DNA of 64,000 nt. Origin: Periplaneta americana. Lineage: Eukaryota; Arthropoda; Insecta; Blattodea; Blattidae. Where the stretch lies: positions 67,739,501 through 67,803,500 of the forward strand of contig NC_091124.1 in NCBI RefSeq assembly GCF_040183065.1, written 5' to 3'. The position numbers were made by a program, and so were the translations under genes. Below, in pieces: positions 1 to 12,517 of the stretch (positions within the stretch are counted from its first letter, which is position 1; every line of letters begins with the position of its first letter). The notes below the pieces were generated by a model. That model saw only the letters and a program-made list of their open reading frames with translations, was not told where the DNA came from and did not search any database.

Positions 1-1214
1 CAGGTAAAACTTTTTTTTTATTGAGGTGTAATTAATTTCTTCAGAGTTCCTCGACTATCTAATTTGTCGAAAAATATGAATAATTTATTCCCAATTTCTG
101 GGTCTTACAAGTGGGCTGAACCTCGTCAAAAAAATAATAAATCTTACTTGGAAGTTAAAAGTAGGCCTATTCTTCCTCAAACGAAAATCATTCGAAACAA
201 AAAGAGACCTGTTAACTTAAAATCTTGTCCACATGCCATCAGCTTCTATTACAGCTCTAAGTCAGTCCGGCATGGATGTCACGAGATTGTGGAATAAGTT
301 CTAATCCCCAGCGAGATCTTCCCAGGTGTCAACAACTTGATCCCACAATTCGTCTCGATTTCGATGGCGTCGGTGGGCATAGGTGGCTATGCTTCTCTTT
401 TTCAATTATGAAAGAGGGAAATAGAATACATTTGAATAGAAAAGTATAAAATTCAGATAATGCAATTAAAGCTATTCGGAATATTATTAAAGTTGAACTT
501 GTAGATATCCTAAGAAAGAAAATATTTTTTCATTAAAACCAGTGATTATAATTTAGAGGATCCCAAATCTATTGAAAATTCTTTTAACGTCTTATAGTAG
601 GCTATATAGTACAGAAATATTATTGACAACTTAACATTCAAGATTTTGCAAAACATACTGCAATTAGTTACTTAACAGATGCATTTAATAATTAGTATTA
701 ATGTATGTAATCAGTTAATAACTGCAACAGTCCTTTTTCATTCAATCATAATATGAATAAAGTTGAAAGCACATTAAATTAAACACTATTGCAAACACGT
801 AGATAAAATAGTTAAAATCAACTGAAGGGGTAAGAATAAAATAATCCAAAGCCACACTTTTAACAAAAATTGTTTCGTGTGAGTGCATTTATTACACATT
901 TGGGAAAGCTACTAATAAAATATTGTAATAATTACTCAACAAATGACATAGCCTAAGGACTCTAAACCTTTGTAAAAGTTTGTCTGTGTGGCTTAGGAAT
1001 ATTTTTTAGTTTCATTTTAATTGTTAGTTTTTAATATATATGCATTTACATTGTATACATGTGTATATAAATGCATTCATTAGATTAACGTTTATAATAT
1101 TATAACTTGTAATTTTGTATTGTCTGTGATCATTAACACTTAATCTGAGGACTTTGTAAAAACTCTATTTCAACGTTACTTAGCTATTTCAACGTTATTT
1201 AGACAAAAAAATCG

Positions 1215-1300
1215 TTGATGTAGACTAAGAATCGAACTCGCTCTCTTCTACACAACACGCGGAAGTCTTAGTGTCTGAGCTATTGAAACGACACGAAAGC
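1215..1300 (-). repeat. tRNA-derived SINE remnant
   Basis: Read on the minus strand there is a box A-like sequence (AATAGCTCAGACACTAAG, 1266-1283) and then a box B-like GAGTTCGATTC (about 1229-1239) at the spacing expected for a tRNA-type Pol III promoter. No cloverleaf can be closed, so I call it a SINE head or decayed tRNA pseudogene rather than a tRNA gene. Confidence 0.5.
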
Positions 1301-2047
1301 TTTCCTTTCTGTGCGGAGTATCGATCTAGTCATGAAGGTCCATTGTCGATTTAACTACACGATTTATGTATATATTTATCTTTTATTTACGTAATATTAT
1401 CATATTTTTGCAGTTTTTGAAGTGAATTCTGGAACGATGCTAGTAACAAACCAAATAGCCTGAATTTAAGTAACTCAATATTCGTTATCTTGTGTATCAG
1501 TGCTCTGGTCTCTGATCATGCGCAGTGTTTTACATCTGAGACTTAGGAATATTCAATCGTCTCATTATTTTCCAGGGAAACTGTACATGGAGCCTGCTAA
1601 TAATGCAACATCTTTGGTCTACTATAAACAGCCAATGCGTTGAATATTTTTACTGAGACTCTTTAACGTGGAATGTTTAAAGTGAGCATCTAGATGGAGA
1701 AAATGTTCATTACCATTTCTCTAATATTCTATGCACATCTTGCTCTTTAGCAGGAGCACACTGAAGCAATCTGCAACTCATTACTCCTTAGCAGCAGCAA
1801 CCCATAAGATATCATTATTGGAAAAAGAAATGAAGTTTGAATATCATTGTATATATGATATGGTATGATATTTATTCATCCATCAATCATATTTCTGCAA
1901 AACAGATCAGTTACAATTTTATATTATCCCAGATCTGCTTTACTTCGCAATTTTATTCACCTATGCCGAGTCTTAACTGCCCTAAAAATTAATCCAATAT
2001 ACTTTTTTTTTTCAAAACATAACACATTCAATTAACTACTATCTAAT

Positions 2048-2094
2048 CACACACACACTCTCTCTCTCTCTCTCTCTCGCTCTTGCTCTCTCTC
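2048..2094. repeat. AC/CT microsatellite
   Basis: A short (AC)n run passes directly into an imperfect (TC)n run. Confidence 0.9.
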
Positions 2095-2944
2095 AATTTT
2101 TTTAGTTGTAGTATAGTGAAACCCCGATAATACATGCCTGTTTGTTACGCTTTCCTGCATTAGTCTATATGCTCAATTCGTCTGGTCCCTTGACATCCCT
2201 ATGTAAAACCATGTAAAATCCATCGCTTAAAATGCTCATCATCCCATTTAATACACTCTTTCATCTACTGAAAATTCTAAATATCGTATTTTAAAGGATA
2301 TAGAGAAAATTTTCCTGGACTTCACATTTATCGCTAGTGCCCACATATTCAAGGATTTGTAGTAGTCTCTGGTGAATACAATAGAATGGAATACTACCCT
2401 TGAGTACCTGCAAGACTACCGTATTCAGAGCTTGTCCTTCTTGCTGGAAGTTTTAAATCGCATTGTCAGTGAAGACTTGAAGAGGAGGAAGTGGAAGTGG
2501 TAGACATTCCAAATCCTTTTTGCAACGAAACCTTTGCCACGGTATCTGTGATTCATAGTTTCGTTAATGTTTCTAGTAGTCAAATTACTGATGTTACTTC
2601 CAATTTAAATCGTGTGGAAAATACAATTTATTCATAGTACTGGATCAAGTGCAAGACTGAAAATAATTTTTTACTTTTTTAATAAAGGGGCACTTTAATT
2701 GATAAGACAATATATTTGTTCTGACATAATCTGCTTAAAAACATGTTACCATGAACATAAAAGAAATATAAGGATTCCAACATTAAAAATTACTGTAAAC
2801 AGTAACTTAATATGCGACTTTTAAAGCAATACAAAACACATCTGAATTAAATATTCCCCAGTATAAATATTTGTGCAATTATTCAAGAGCTGTATACACT
2901 CTTTAAGAATCCTGATACCAGTAAATATATCAAGATATCCAAAT

Positions 2945-3170
2945 TGAGATGGGCAGACATCTAATGAAGATGAAGGATGAAGAAATTCCAAGGAAAATAT
3001 GACACTACAAATGGGTGGCATGAGGGGGAGAGGAAGGCCAAGATTGCGGTGGATAGATGGAGTTGTATTATTAAGAATGAGGAACTGAAGAACGATTGGA
3101 TTGGATTGGATCGGAACAGGTTGAGGAGAGTTCTTGAGGATGCTCAGATTCAGAGATGAATTGTAGCACC
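2945..3170 (+). mobile_element. LINE 3' coding remnant (broken)
   Basis: Conceptual translation gives the phrases HLMKMKDEEIPRKI and [12 protein letters not shown] in different frames. These resemble the basic region that ends many insect non-LTR reverse transcriptase ORFs (GH..RM followed by RGRP.LRW.D). Stop codons and frame changes show it is dead. The clade cannot be named from this piece. Confidence 0.55.
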
Positions 3171-4013
3171 ATGGATGATGATGATTCTTCAGATTGTTAA
3201 ATCTTCCTCAGGATACCCAACTTGTCCCCTTCTTCCATGAAGCAAAGTGGCTGGATTCGACATTGTTACTTATTAAATAGATGCTGTGATGAATTCACCA
3301 AAGTTCGTCCTTTGTAGTAATGCATATTGCTTAAGATATGTGAAGCAATAGAATTATATTCTTCAGACATGCAACAGATAAAAAGTTTTGTAAGATTATT
3401 TTCACAGGGAAAGCAGCGATCCAGAATCCTCTCCCAAAGCCACACTGTCAATTAGTGGCAGTTTCTGGCCTGGTTCTCCTAATAGCATTTTAATTATTAT
3501 TTATTTCTGAGCAGTGATCCATTTAAAGCTCTCTGAAATACAACATAGCAGCCCCTAATAAGGGTTCCAGAAGAACGGTCTCCTTATCAATTCTGATTAA
3601 GAACAGTCAAAAATACAATTTCAAAAAAAGTTCGTCATTAACAGAAATAATTAAAAAGAATTATACGTTAGCAACACAACTTCGTTTGTTTTCAGTTCAG
3701 CGAGGTGTGGCAATTGCTCTGCCACTAAGCAGACAATTGGAATTCTCACTTGTTTCTCGTGCGCGCGTATTTAGTCTGCTTCTTTCATACTAGGGACATT
3801 ACTGGAATGTATTGTCTATTTTGGTTGCAGTCTGCAATGATGGGAAGTAGTGTGTTCCTGTTAGTGCTGTGTATTAAATTCGACAGTGAGTCAAGAAAAA
3901 TGCATGAACATGAATTCGATAGCCAGTTTGATGTTAAAACCCTTCAGTTTGCATTTGGTGGAAAAGTTAAAAATTAGACCAATTCCAGTTCTAATGCACA
4001 GAGCAGACTATAT
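3171..4013. other. Intergenic, nothing recognised
   Basis: AT-rich sequence between two LINE remnants. An open frame at 3750-3977 shows no homology signal that I recognise and ends just before the truncated LINE. Confidence 0.5.
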
Positions 4014-4990
4014 AAAATACCGGTCATAAAGTTACTTATTCAGAATTTAGAAATATTAAACATGGTGTTCCGCAGGGGTCAATTTTAGGTCCATTGTTGT
4101 TTCTAGTTTATATTAATGATTTAGCCTTGACCATAAACAATTCATCCCATGTAATTTTATTTGCAGATGATACAAGTGTAATTATTTCAAGCAAACAATA
4201 CGATCATTTTATAAACACTTCTAATACAGTGCTGAATCTAATGAATGAATGGTTCCATGCAAATAAACTAGCACTTAATGTTGATAAAACCAGTGCAGTC
4301 AAATTTAGTACACACAATAGTGCTCAGGTTTCCTACAGTATTCGATTAAATGGAACTCATCTCAAAGAATCTATAAGCACAAAGTTTCTTGGTTTAGAAT
4401 TGGATAATCACTTGAACTGGAAAACGCATATAGAATGTATTACTCGTAAATTGAGCTCTGCCTGTTATGCATTAAGATCCTTATCTACTATTGGTGATAT
4501 AAACTTACTCAAAATGTCATACTTTGCATATTTTCACTCTGTAATGAAATATGGCTTAATATTCTGGGGTAACTCGTCTGAAGCTAAACACGTTTTTGTT
4601 TTACAAAAGAAAGCTATAAGAATAATGGCCGGTGTGCATAAAAGGACCTCATGTAAAAATATTTTCCGAAACTTAGAAATCTTGACTTTACCTTGTGAAT
4701 ACATTCTTTCCGTAATGATGCTGTATATTAAGAACCAAGATAAATTCAGTACTAATCAAGACATTCATCATTTTAATACAAGACATAAATCAGATCTTCA
4801 TCTACCCTCTGTTAGTCTAAGCTGTTTTAAAAAAGGAGTTCGCTATTCATGTATAACAGTCTTCAATGCACTGCCTAATTATCTTAAAGATTTGAAGAAC
4901 AACGAGAAAAGGTTCAGAAAAGAATTAACCAAATTTCTACATACTCATACCTTCTACACAATTGATGAATTGTTTATGCTTGTGAATTGA
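4014..4990 (+). mobile_element. 5'-truncated LINE reverse transcriptase
   Basis: The open frame encodes the C-terminal half of a non-LTR retrotransposon reverse transcriptase. It holds the palm motif HGVPQGSILGPLLF (about 4060-4105), then YINDL, then the catalytic FADDTSV with its double aspartate (4162-4182), then the thumb and connection region with a KFLGLELDNHLNW phrase. There is no endonuclease domain and no start: a stop codon lies just before 4014, so the copy is truncated at its 5' end, as LINE copies usually are. The remaining 325 or so codons are uninterrupted to a stop at 4988-4990, so the insertion is fairly young. A jockey/CR1-type clade is likely. It cannot retrotranspose by itself. 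Confidence 0.9.
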
Positions 4991-5720
4991 ATTATTCTAC
5001 TTAAATGACATGTACAATTTTATATAGCTCAACTAAAATATGTTTTTATATTGACTTAATCTGTTTACTATGTATTGTATTTTTTGTTTAGCATAACTGA
5101 TGAATTGTATGTACTGTAAATTGAATAGTATACTGTATAGGTCAACTGATTAATTGTTTAAGCTTATAAATTGAATTAATCTACTTCATATGAATTGTAT
5201 AGCTTAACGAAAATAAGTTTGTAAATTGAACTAATTTGATTGTATATGTTTGTATAGTTTGGCTGATGAATTGTATATGTTCTTAAATGATTACTAGTCA
5301 GTGTAGCTCTACTGATGAATTGTATACAGACCTACTGTAAATTGAATGGTAATATGTATAGCTCAACTGATGAATTGTTTATGATTATAAATTGAATTAA
5401 TCTACTTGATATTAATTGCACAAATTTGTATAGCTTAATGAAAGTATGCTACTTTGTATTGTATATATTTGTATAGATTTGGCCGATGAATTGTATATGC
5501 TTTAAATTGAATAGTAATCTATATAGCTCTACTGATAAATTGTTTGTTTGTAATTTGAAGTAGTTTGCATGATATGTATTATCAATTTCTGTATATCACA
5601 ACTGGTTGAATTGTTTATGCCTTAAATTTAATTAAATTGTTTTGTATTATAATATAGCTCAACTTATGAATGATCGTTTGCGTTTGTAAATTTAATAATC
5701 TGATTGGCTATGTACTGTAT
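4960..5720 (+). repeat. Degenerate tandem repeats forming the LINE 3' UTR
   Basis: The phrases GATGAATTGTAT, TAAATTGAAT, ATAGCTCAACT and AATTAATCTACTT recur in the same order. GATGAATTGTAT-type starts lie near 5098, 5264, 5311 and 5483, giving a higher-order period of roughly 215 bp with internal sub-repeats. The first unit overlaps the end of the reverse transcriptase ORF, so the array seems to have grown from the last codons of the gene. Confidence 0.75.
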
Positions 5721-5725
5721 ACTTT

Positions 5726-6015
5726 TAGTAGAGCCATCGATGTTGGTCAGTCGACAGACTCGCTGGGCTGCTGATCCGGAGCTGCGTTCGGGCTTGGGTT
5801 GGACCCCCCTTTGGACTTTGGTTTCTTCGGAGGTTTTCCCCAGCCGTGGGACTGAAGCCGGATGGTCTATGGCGAGTCCTTGACATCAACCCCTTTGATT
5901 TGATTACCCCCTTTGATTTGATTACCTGGTTGGGTTTTTCCGAGGTTTCCCCCACCGAAAAGGCAAATGCCGGGTAATATTTTGGCGAATCCTCGGACCT
6001 CATCTCATCTCACTA
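5726..6015 (+). repeat. tRNA-derived SINE inserted in LINE tail
   Basis: A degenerate box A region (about 5740-5760) is followed by a box B-like GGGTTGGACCC (about 5797), then the body shared with other SINEs in this window: ACCTGGTTGGG, TTTTTCCGAGG, CCGGGTAATA and GGCGAATCCTCGG. The short stretch CCCTTTGATTTGATTA is duplicated inside it (about 5890-5925). It lies between the LINE repeat array and the LINE 3' end. Confidence 0.75.
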
Positions 6016-6226
6016 CATCTCGCCAAAATGTAAAAAAATGTAAAAAAATGTAAAAAAAATTGTACAAAATTGTAAAAATTGTAGAAAATTACTAAATTGT
6101 AAAACTATAAAAATTTGTAAAAATTGTAATTGTAATATTGTAAAATGTTGACATGTTCCACATCTTAAAGCTTCATTGCTCATGTAAGATCTATGGAATA
6201 AAATAAATGAATGAATGAATGAATGG
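6016..6226 (+). mobile_element. LINE 3' terminus with (AATG)n tail
   Basis: Repeats of TGTAAAAAA lead into AGATCTATGGAATAAAATAA and a short (AATG)n run at 6205-6226. A nearly identical terminus, GATCTATGGAATACAATAAA on the minus strand, ends the LINE fragment near 25.1 kb. This supports its identity as a LINE 3' end, probably of the same element whose reverse transcriptase lies upstream. Confidence 0.65.
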
Positions 6227-7574
6227 TGATCACCATAACTAAGGAAGGGAATTAATATCGGTAGGCCTACCGTCATTTTTGCTGCAAAGTAATCAGCGCC
6301 ATAGCCTTCCGAAGTGCCGCTTATTATCAGTATATTGAAGGAAAATACTTCAGTGTTATTATTTTGGGCCAGGGAAAATACTATTCTTTTATCACAGATT
6401 TATAGTACCATTTTTGATCCAGAGAAAATACGGATTTTCAACGCAAAAGAACGCCCTCCCCCCCAAGGAGCGTCTCGGAGTGTAAATCTATGTGCGGTGA
6501 GGGTAAACGAAGTTTTACGAAGGTGATGTACAAAAAAAAAGTAGACCATGTACTCGTAGTTACCATTACTTTTTCCACAAGGATATTCATACTGTAGATG
6601 CGAATTGGATCATCTTGCACTTTTCCATTGAGGCATTATTTTATTAAAGTAACAAAAATTCAAATTCCGTGGTTTTACGTACTCTGAACATTCTATTGGA
6701 CCTTTGTGAGCACGTGATCAACATTATTTGTCGATCGCACAGTGATTGAACATGGAACATGTTTCAAAATCTCACACCAGAAGATACGCGCCTATTTGAA
6801 TATTTTGACAAATTGCCATAATCTATGTATTCGATATTGAGTGACACAGTTTCGACAGTTATAATAGGTCCTAATATTCTAATACTGTCCATAAATGATA
6901 ACCCTGTTTCCAGATAATATTCTTTCTGCTGTTTCCGACCGGAGATAAGCTATTACTTGCGACTTGTATCTTTGAAGTTGCTAGTCAACAATTGGCCCTT
7001 GGCCGTACCAATCCTTGACATTTTCCAAAATCTTCAGCTAAGATCTTCTTCGGCACACTCTTGTTCTTCTGTCGTCAATTTTTCTATGTATATTCTGCTG
7101 TAACGTGGAATATCGATCGCAGAGCGTAATGTGTCCAAAAAAAATTCAGCTTTCTTATTTGAATCGTAGAAACTACCTACTACTTTATCATTCTGTATTC
7201 GCTTTTCTTCGTTTTGTTATTTGGTCCACCCAAAAAGTTAGCAAATACAATGGTAAATCCAGCTTTTTCAGATCATACAAATAAGTATGAAGTTCAACAA
7301 GTTGGAACGTGTAAAGGAACCTTTAGGTAATGTTGGTAATAATATAGACAAGAAGATGGCGTGTGCAAATTTTTTTTATCCAATTACCGAATGTTACTAC
7401 ACGCATAAATCCCCTATTTTAATTACTAGAATATATTATTATGTATAATATAGTTATGCGGGCAGCAATTTCACTTCTTCCAGTTAGCAATTACACATTT
7501 CAGTGACGTAGCTAGCGCACTCTGATGTAACTTATCTTCAAACTACTAGTATTGCTTGTTGGATTTTTGGGGTT
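6227..7574. other. Region upstream of the zinc-finger gene
   Basis: No exon or repeat is recognised with confidence. The last few hundred bases before 7575 should hold the promoter and 5' UTR of the zinc-finger gene, but no clear TATA box or initiator can be assigned by eye. Confidence 0.4.
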
Positions 7575-7601
7575 ATGCCGGACAAAAGTAAATTTGGATA
7601 G
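7575..7601 (+). promoter_or_regulatory. Candidate short upstream ORF in the zinc-finger gene leader
   Basis: An ATG at 7575 opens an eight-codon frame (MPDKSKFG) that ends with TAG at 7599-7601, 13 bases before the proposed main ATG at 7615. If the transcript starts upstream of 7575, this uORF would precede the zinc-finger ORF. The transcription start is not known. Confidence 0.35.
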
Positions 7602-7614
7602 AATTTGTTTGAAA

Positions 7615-7694
7615 ATGTCATCTGCTCAAAAGCATGTGTGTGTACTTTGTAATAATAAATTAGAGTCAAAAGAAGCACTTCAGGAACATTTTAG
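7615..7694 (+). CDS. Zinc-finger gene, coding exon 1
   Basis: Encodes residues 1-26 and two bases of codon 27, including the cysteine pair CVLC and the first zinc histidine. The exon ends at AG followed by GCAAGT, the consensus for a GC-type donor. No GT donor nearby would keep the finger in frame. Intron 1 is 141 bp. Confidence 0.85.
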
Positions 7695-10600
7695 GCAAGT
7701 CTGTTACTTTTAATCCCGTTTCGAAATAATTTGTTTACTGATGGGTATAAATGTGATTCGTTACTACGGCTACTTGAAGTCTAGCATAAATTGAGCATGT
7801 ATTTAACTTAACATCTTTTTCATTGCTGATTTTAGGAAACATGCCAACAAAGAGATTGACAGTAAGGGGCGACCCATGAAGCCCCGTTCTGGGGGTGCTG
7901 GTAAAACATCAAATACCAAGTCTCCATCAAATCCAGGTCGTAGTAAACCAGCAGGAACTGGCAACAACGCTGATATAGTGTGTGATGTTTGTGGTCAGGT
8001 TAGTGCGCGAATTATATAATTTTAAGAGAAACGCTGTGTTTCAAAAACATATAGGCCTAGACCATTGTTACAGGTCCCGCACCGTAGACGCGTGGTCGAA
8101 AGCGTTCATGCCTTAGACAGCAATATACATATATTAAGCTTTGGTTCGAGTCGTTATGAGGATGTGAAATCCGTTTTCGAAAGCCAGTTATAATGGCTGT
8201 GAGGATCGTCGTGCTATAGGGTGGCAACAGACTAAACTTAGCTCTTCCGTTCTTGCTTATCGCATGATGTTATACTTTCATGCCCACTAACTGGTAACGA
8301 GAGATGTGACAGCTAGGCCATTTTACGCTTTAAGATTGACCTGAAATACACTAACATAGTATGAATACAACAATGCTATGTTACACTATCTACAGTAAAC
8401 TGGACAGGAGCAGAACCTTACTCTTCAAGAGTTTCATGACAAATGCCTTAATCCCAATTCTAATATGACTGGTAGGAGCACTTGGTTTCTGCGCACTTTG
8501 AAATGTTCGTTGCCAGGCTGTAACTACACGGTAGACCTATACCTATACTAGTTGGGTGATTTGTTCACCTTACTGTAGCTCTCCAAATTCAACACAATGC
8601 TGGAAGGACACCAGTCATTTTGTTGTCGTGACACGGATTTAGACTCGGATTTATTTTATGGTGATTATGTAGTAGGCATTGGCCACACTATCTTCCCATA
8701 ATACAGCTTCAAGGCACATGCATTACCAAATGTGCACATTCGTTTAAATTAGGCTACATTACGTTTTCTTTTGATTGACATGTCACTCTAACGGGAAAGT
8801 ATATGCTCTGGCTTTGTATTGTGAGAAGATGGTGGCCTGCCCAATGTTTATTGCATAATTAGAATTACATTACTTACTTACAAATGGCTTCAAGGAACCC
8901 AGAGGTTCATTGCCGCTCTCACATAAGCCTGCTATCAGTTCCTATCCTGAGCAAGATTAATTCAGTTCCTAGCATTATAGCCCATCTCCCTCAAATCCAT
9001 TTTAATATTCTCTTCTCATCTACATCTCTGTATCTCCAAAGGTCTTTTTCTCTCATTTCTTCCAACTAACACTAGGTATATGCATTTCTGGATTCACCCA
9101 TACATGCTACGTGTCCTGCCCATCTGAAACATACTAAGTTACATAATTACCTTTTTTATTATTATTGTAGATCTGTGGGACTTCATTAGCCTACTTATAC
9201 ACGCTTAAGTGTAACATTAAACAATTACAATGATTCTAAATTGGGGGCGTCATTTCGATTTTTGCTTGGGTGACAAGATTTTTTAGGAACAACATTATAG
9301 GATATGTTGCCTAGCATATTCCCTCCCTATTTCCTCTGAAATGAACTAGCCTATTTTTATAAACCGATCTCTGGGGTTAACTTGACCATTAAAAAAAAAT
9401 GTAAACCGAATGGCACTGTTTCTTTGGGACTTGAAATTTGTTTTTCTTGATTGGTTATGCAGCTGTATTGTAAAAATTAGTCTAAAATTTCCAATTTCAT
9501 TTTTCCAAATTCTATTGCAGATAAAGCCTAAATGTTTCCTTTCTCATGGGTGACACCAGGCAGCAAAATTTTAGTTTTGGAAATTCAGAAATTAATTCAG
9601 AAATACTACTTGTAAAGTCCACTTCTAAGTGTAATTCAGCACATTTTATTGTACCTGTGTGTGTCTTTTTAAAGTAGTGTCTACAAGATCTTTAAACAGG
9701 TTATTGGATATTAAGGAAGCAGGAAACTATAAACCTAATGACATTCGCTAACATAACACTTATTCTAACATCTGTAAGCAATAAAGTAATAATATCACGA
9801 ATTCCGAGAAACTTAAGGCTTCATTGCACACACAGTCTACTCGAGATAGTAAAAAATAATATCAGTTCAAATCTAGGACTATGAATAAATATAATGTTTA
9901 CTGTATAAATTTATTTTATATTCTGAAAATAAATTATTCAGTGGATTAAAACATCAAATTTTCTGATGCATTTCTAGTGGGACAAGGTAGGCTTATTGCC
10001 AGATGATACACCATAATCACAAACAATTTTCTGAATTAACCCCAACAAATCTCGTCTCTCAATTTCCTGAGTTAGCTCCAACAAATCTTGTCTTTCATTT
10101 CCTAGATGTTTATAAAAATAGAATATTTCAATGTATAGTTCTCACTTTTTTTCTGTAGTAGTACTACTCAATTATGGTACTAATTTTTTAAATCTTAAAC
10201 TCGGGGGGGGGAATTAAAGGAGGAGCAATTGCTTCCTCTGCCCCTCCCCCACTGAATGACGCCTCTGTTACAGGCTAAATGCCTATTTTCTCCCAAGCAT
10301 TTATCTTAGTTGTCCAGAGCAATAATATACCGCTAATTTAATTTTTGGATGTACAGAGTTTTAATTTTGCTTAAGATAAAATTATAGGCCTAGACTGTAA
10401 AAAATAACTCAGTAAAATTAAGCACAAGAATTAAATTCTAAAAACTTCTTCATTAATTATGTTACTCATTTCACAACACTTTTTTTTTTTTTTCTATTTT
10501 ATCTATGGATATCATATCCTCTTGTAGTCTTTATACAGCCTACCCATAGCAATTGAATTACATTTCTTATAAGTAAATTTTATTATACTAAAAGTATAAG

Positions 10601-12452
10601 ACAAGTGCATTACCAGAAAGGTACTAATGAAAGATTGAAGACATCCAGTTAATAGTAATCAGGTTTATTTTCATCAAAACATATACAAGTTTCATATCAT
10701 CCATTAATGGAGCCCTGTCACAATTCTGTTTCTTAGCCACTCATCTTAACAACTATTAGCTTGCTTTTAACATACGAGGTGTGTTCAAAAAATATCGAAC
10801 CTTTGATCGGCAAAAATACACTTAAGTTAATCATACACAATAAAGTACCCAGTGACAACGAGATAGAAAATGTTTACTGATTTTGAACTATATTATGTTG
10901 CAATACTAACTTTTAAGTCATAGAAATCCATCCTGTAGTGATAATTTTCGTGATGTTATCAAAACTGACAGATTTAGCACATAAATTATCTTTGTGAATG
11001 ATGCAATGGTAGCTGGAAAATCTATTTATGGTTCATTTTTAAACATGCTAGGTATCTCTAATTTATTGTAAGATGAGACGGAGCTCCATCTGTTACTAAT
11101 CCTGGAATTTTTTTTGAACTGAGATTATAGGTTATATAGTGAGGACTGTTTTCATTCCACAGTGTCCGTTCCCTTTGTAGTTTATTTTTTTAGGAATATA
11201 AAGGCAACAATGCTTCAACAGTGTCGTTGATTCCATTAATGAAAATTGCCAACTGAACTGTATGTATTAAATCTATGCTATTGTCCAATGCTAATGAGTA
11301 AAATGTGAATGCTTGCAACTTTATTTTCAATGTCTCCTCAACATTCAATGTGAATTTTTTCATTTTTGTGGTAAGAATAGCTTGAGTACACACTTGTTTT
11401 TGGAAGCATCAGTTTTGTTTGGCTGCAGAACTTCAACTGCTGAAACAATTCTCCATCAGAAAACAGTTTCGATTTTTTGGCCACTTTTGAGTAATGATGT
11501 AACTGCAAACGCTAGGATCTTCAGGTATTTTCTTAAACATTAATTGTTGAGGTTTAAATGATTCTTTTTATTAAATGGTTTAGTTCGTCTGTGTGTACAT
11601 GACCCTCTAGGCCAGTGAACTTGGGTGAATTTTTTTGTCATATTGTCGTTTAAAATTGTGTTTCTTCATTAGCACGTTAAACAAGCAGGCTTTCTGTCTG
11701 TTTCCACAAAGCAGTATGAATCCGTTCGTTTTTCATTGAAATTGCAAAACATTACCATGCACGCGTTTTTTTACTGGCACCTGGCATTTTTAACTCACCA
11801 ATGTAGTATTACAGAGAACAATAACAAAACATACTATGTAAACAAACTTGCATTAGTTGTAGTATAAACGTCACTTTTTACTAAACTCAATGTATATTTA
11901 CAACAATATCACTATAAAACACATTAAGAAACCCAGAGAACAGTCTTGTTGTTGTTTATGAGTTTCTAGTTTGAGAAGGGAAGCATTATTTAATTATTAA
12001 AAATACCTTATACAGAGTGATACAAAAGTCTCAGTCCATTGATGAAAGAACTGAGATAGTGTAAGGGCGGTGGTACGATCATCCACTCCTCCTCTTTATC
12101 TTTCTTATATTGGCTGCTTTCGCCAGGTGGACGGCACATTGAAAGGATTGGGTGTGCACAGTGGAAGACTTTTAGAAATGAATAGTGTGAATTTGTAAAA
12201 CAAATATAATTAACAATAAAAAGTAACAATGTACATAAATGAAAAATGAAATAACAATAAACATGAAATAGATGAGTGAAAATAGGACAAACTAATCTGA
12301 AATGATATCCCCAGGATATGTAAATCATGTGTATCACAAGGCTGAGGCCAACACACTTATAAGTGATTAAACCATCTAATATGGCCGTCTCTCGACCATC
12401 AGTGACTAACCTATTAACCATATGTTCATGAACCACTCTCTAAATATAAATA

Positions 12453-12517
<65 letters not shown>

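Larger units (their letters stand above)
1..2944. other. Intergenic stretch, no gene recognised
   Basis: I see no coding exon here. The small open frames lack conserved motifs and codon structure. The stretch is AT-rich and holds a tRNA-like SINE remnant near 1.2 kb, a CT/AC microsatellite near 2.05 kb, and a short sequence at 2115-2130 (AGTGAAACCCCGATAA). The last resembles a Tigger/pogo-type terminus, but no partner end is visible. Confidence 0.6.

Noticed and set aside
12008-12436. 142-codon minus-strand open frame
   Set aside because: Low-complexity hydrophobic reading with no domain, in an intron beside repeats; probably chance.
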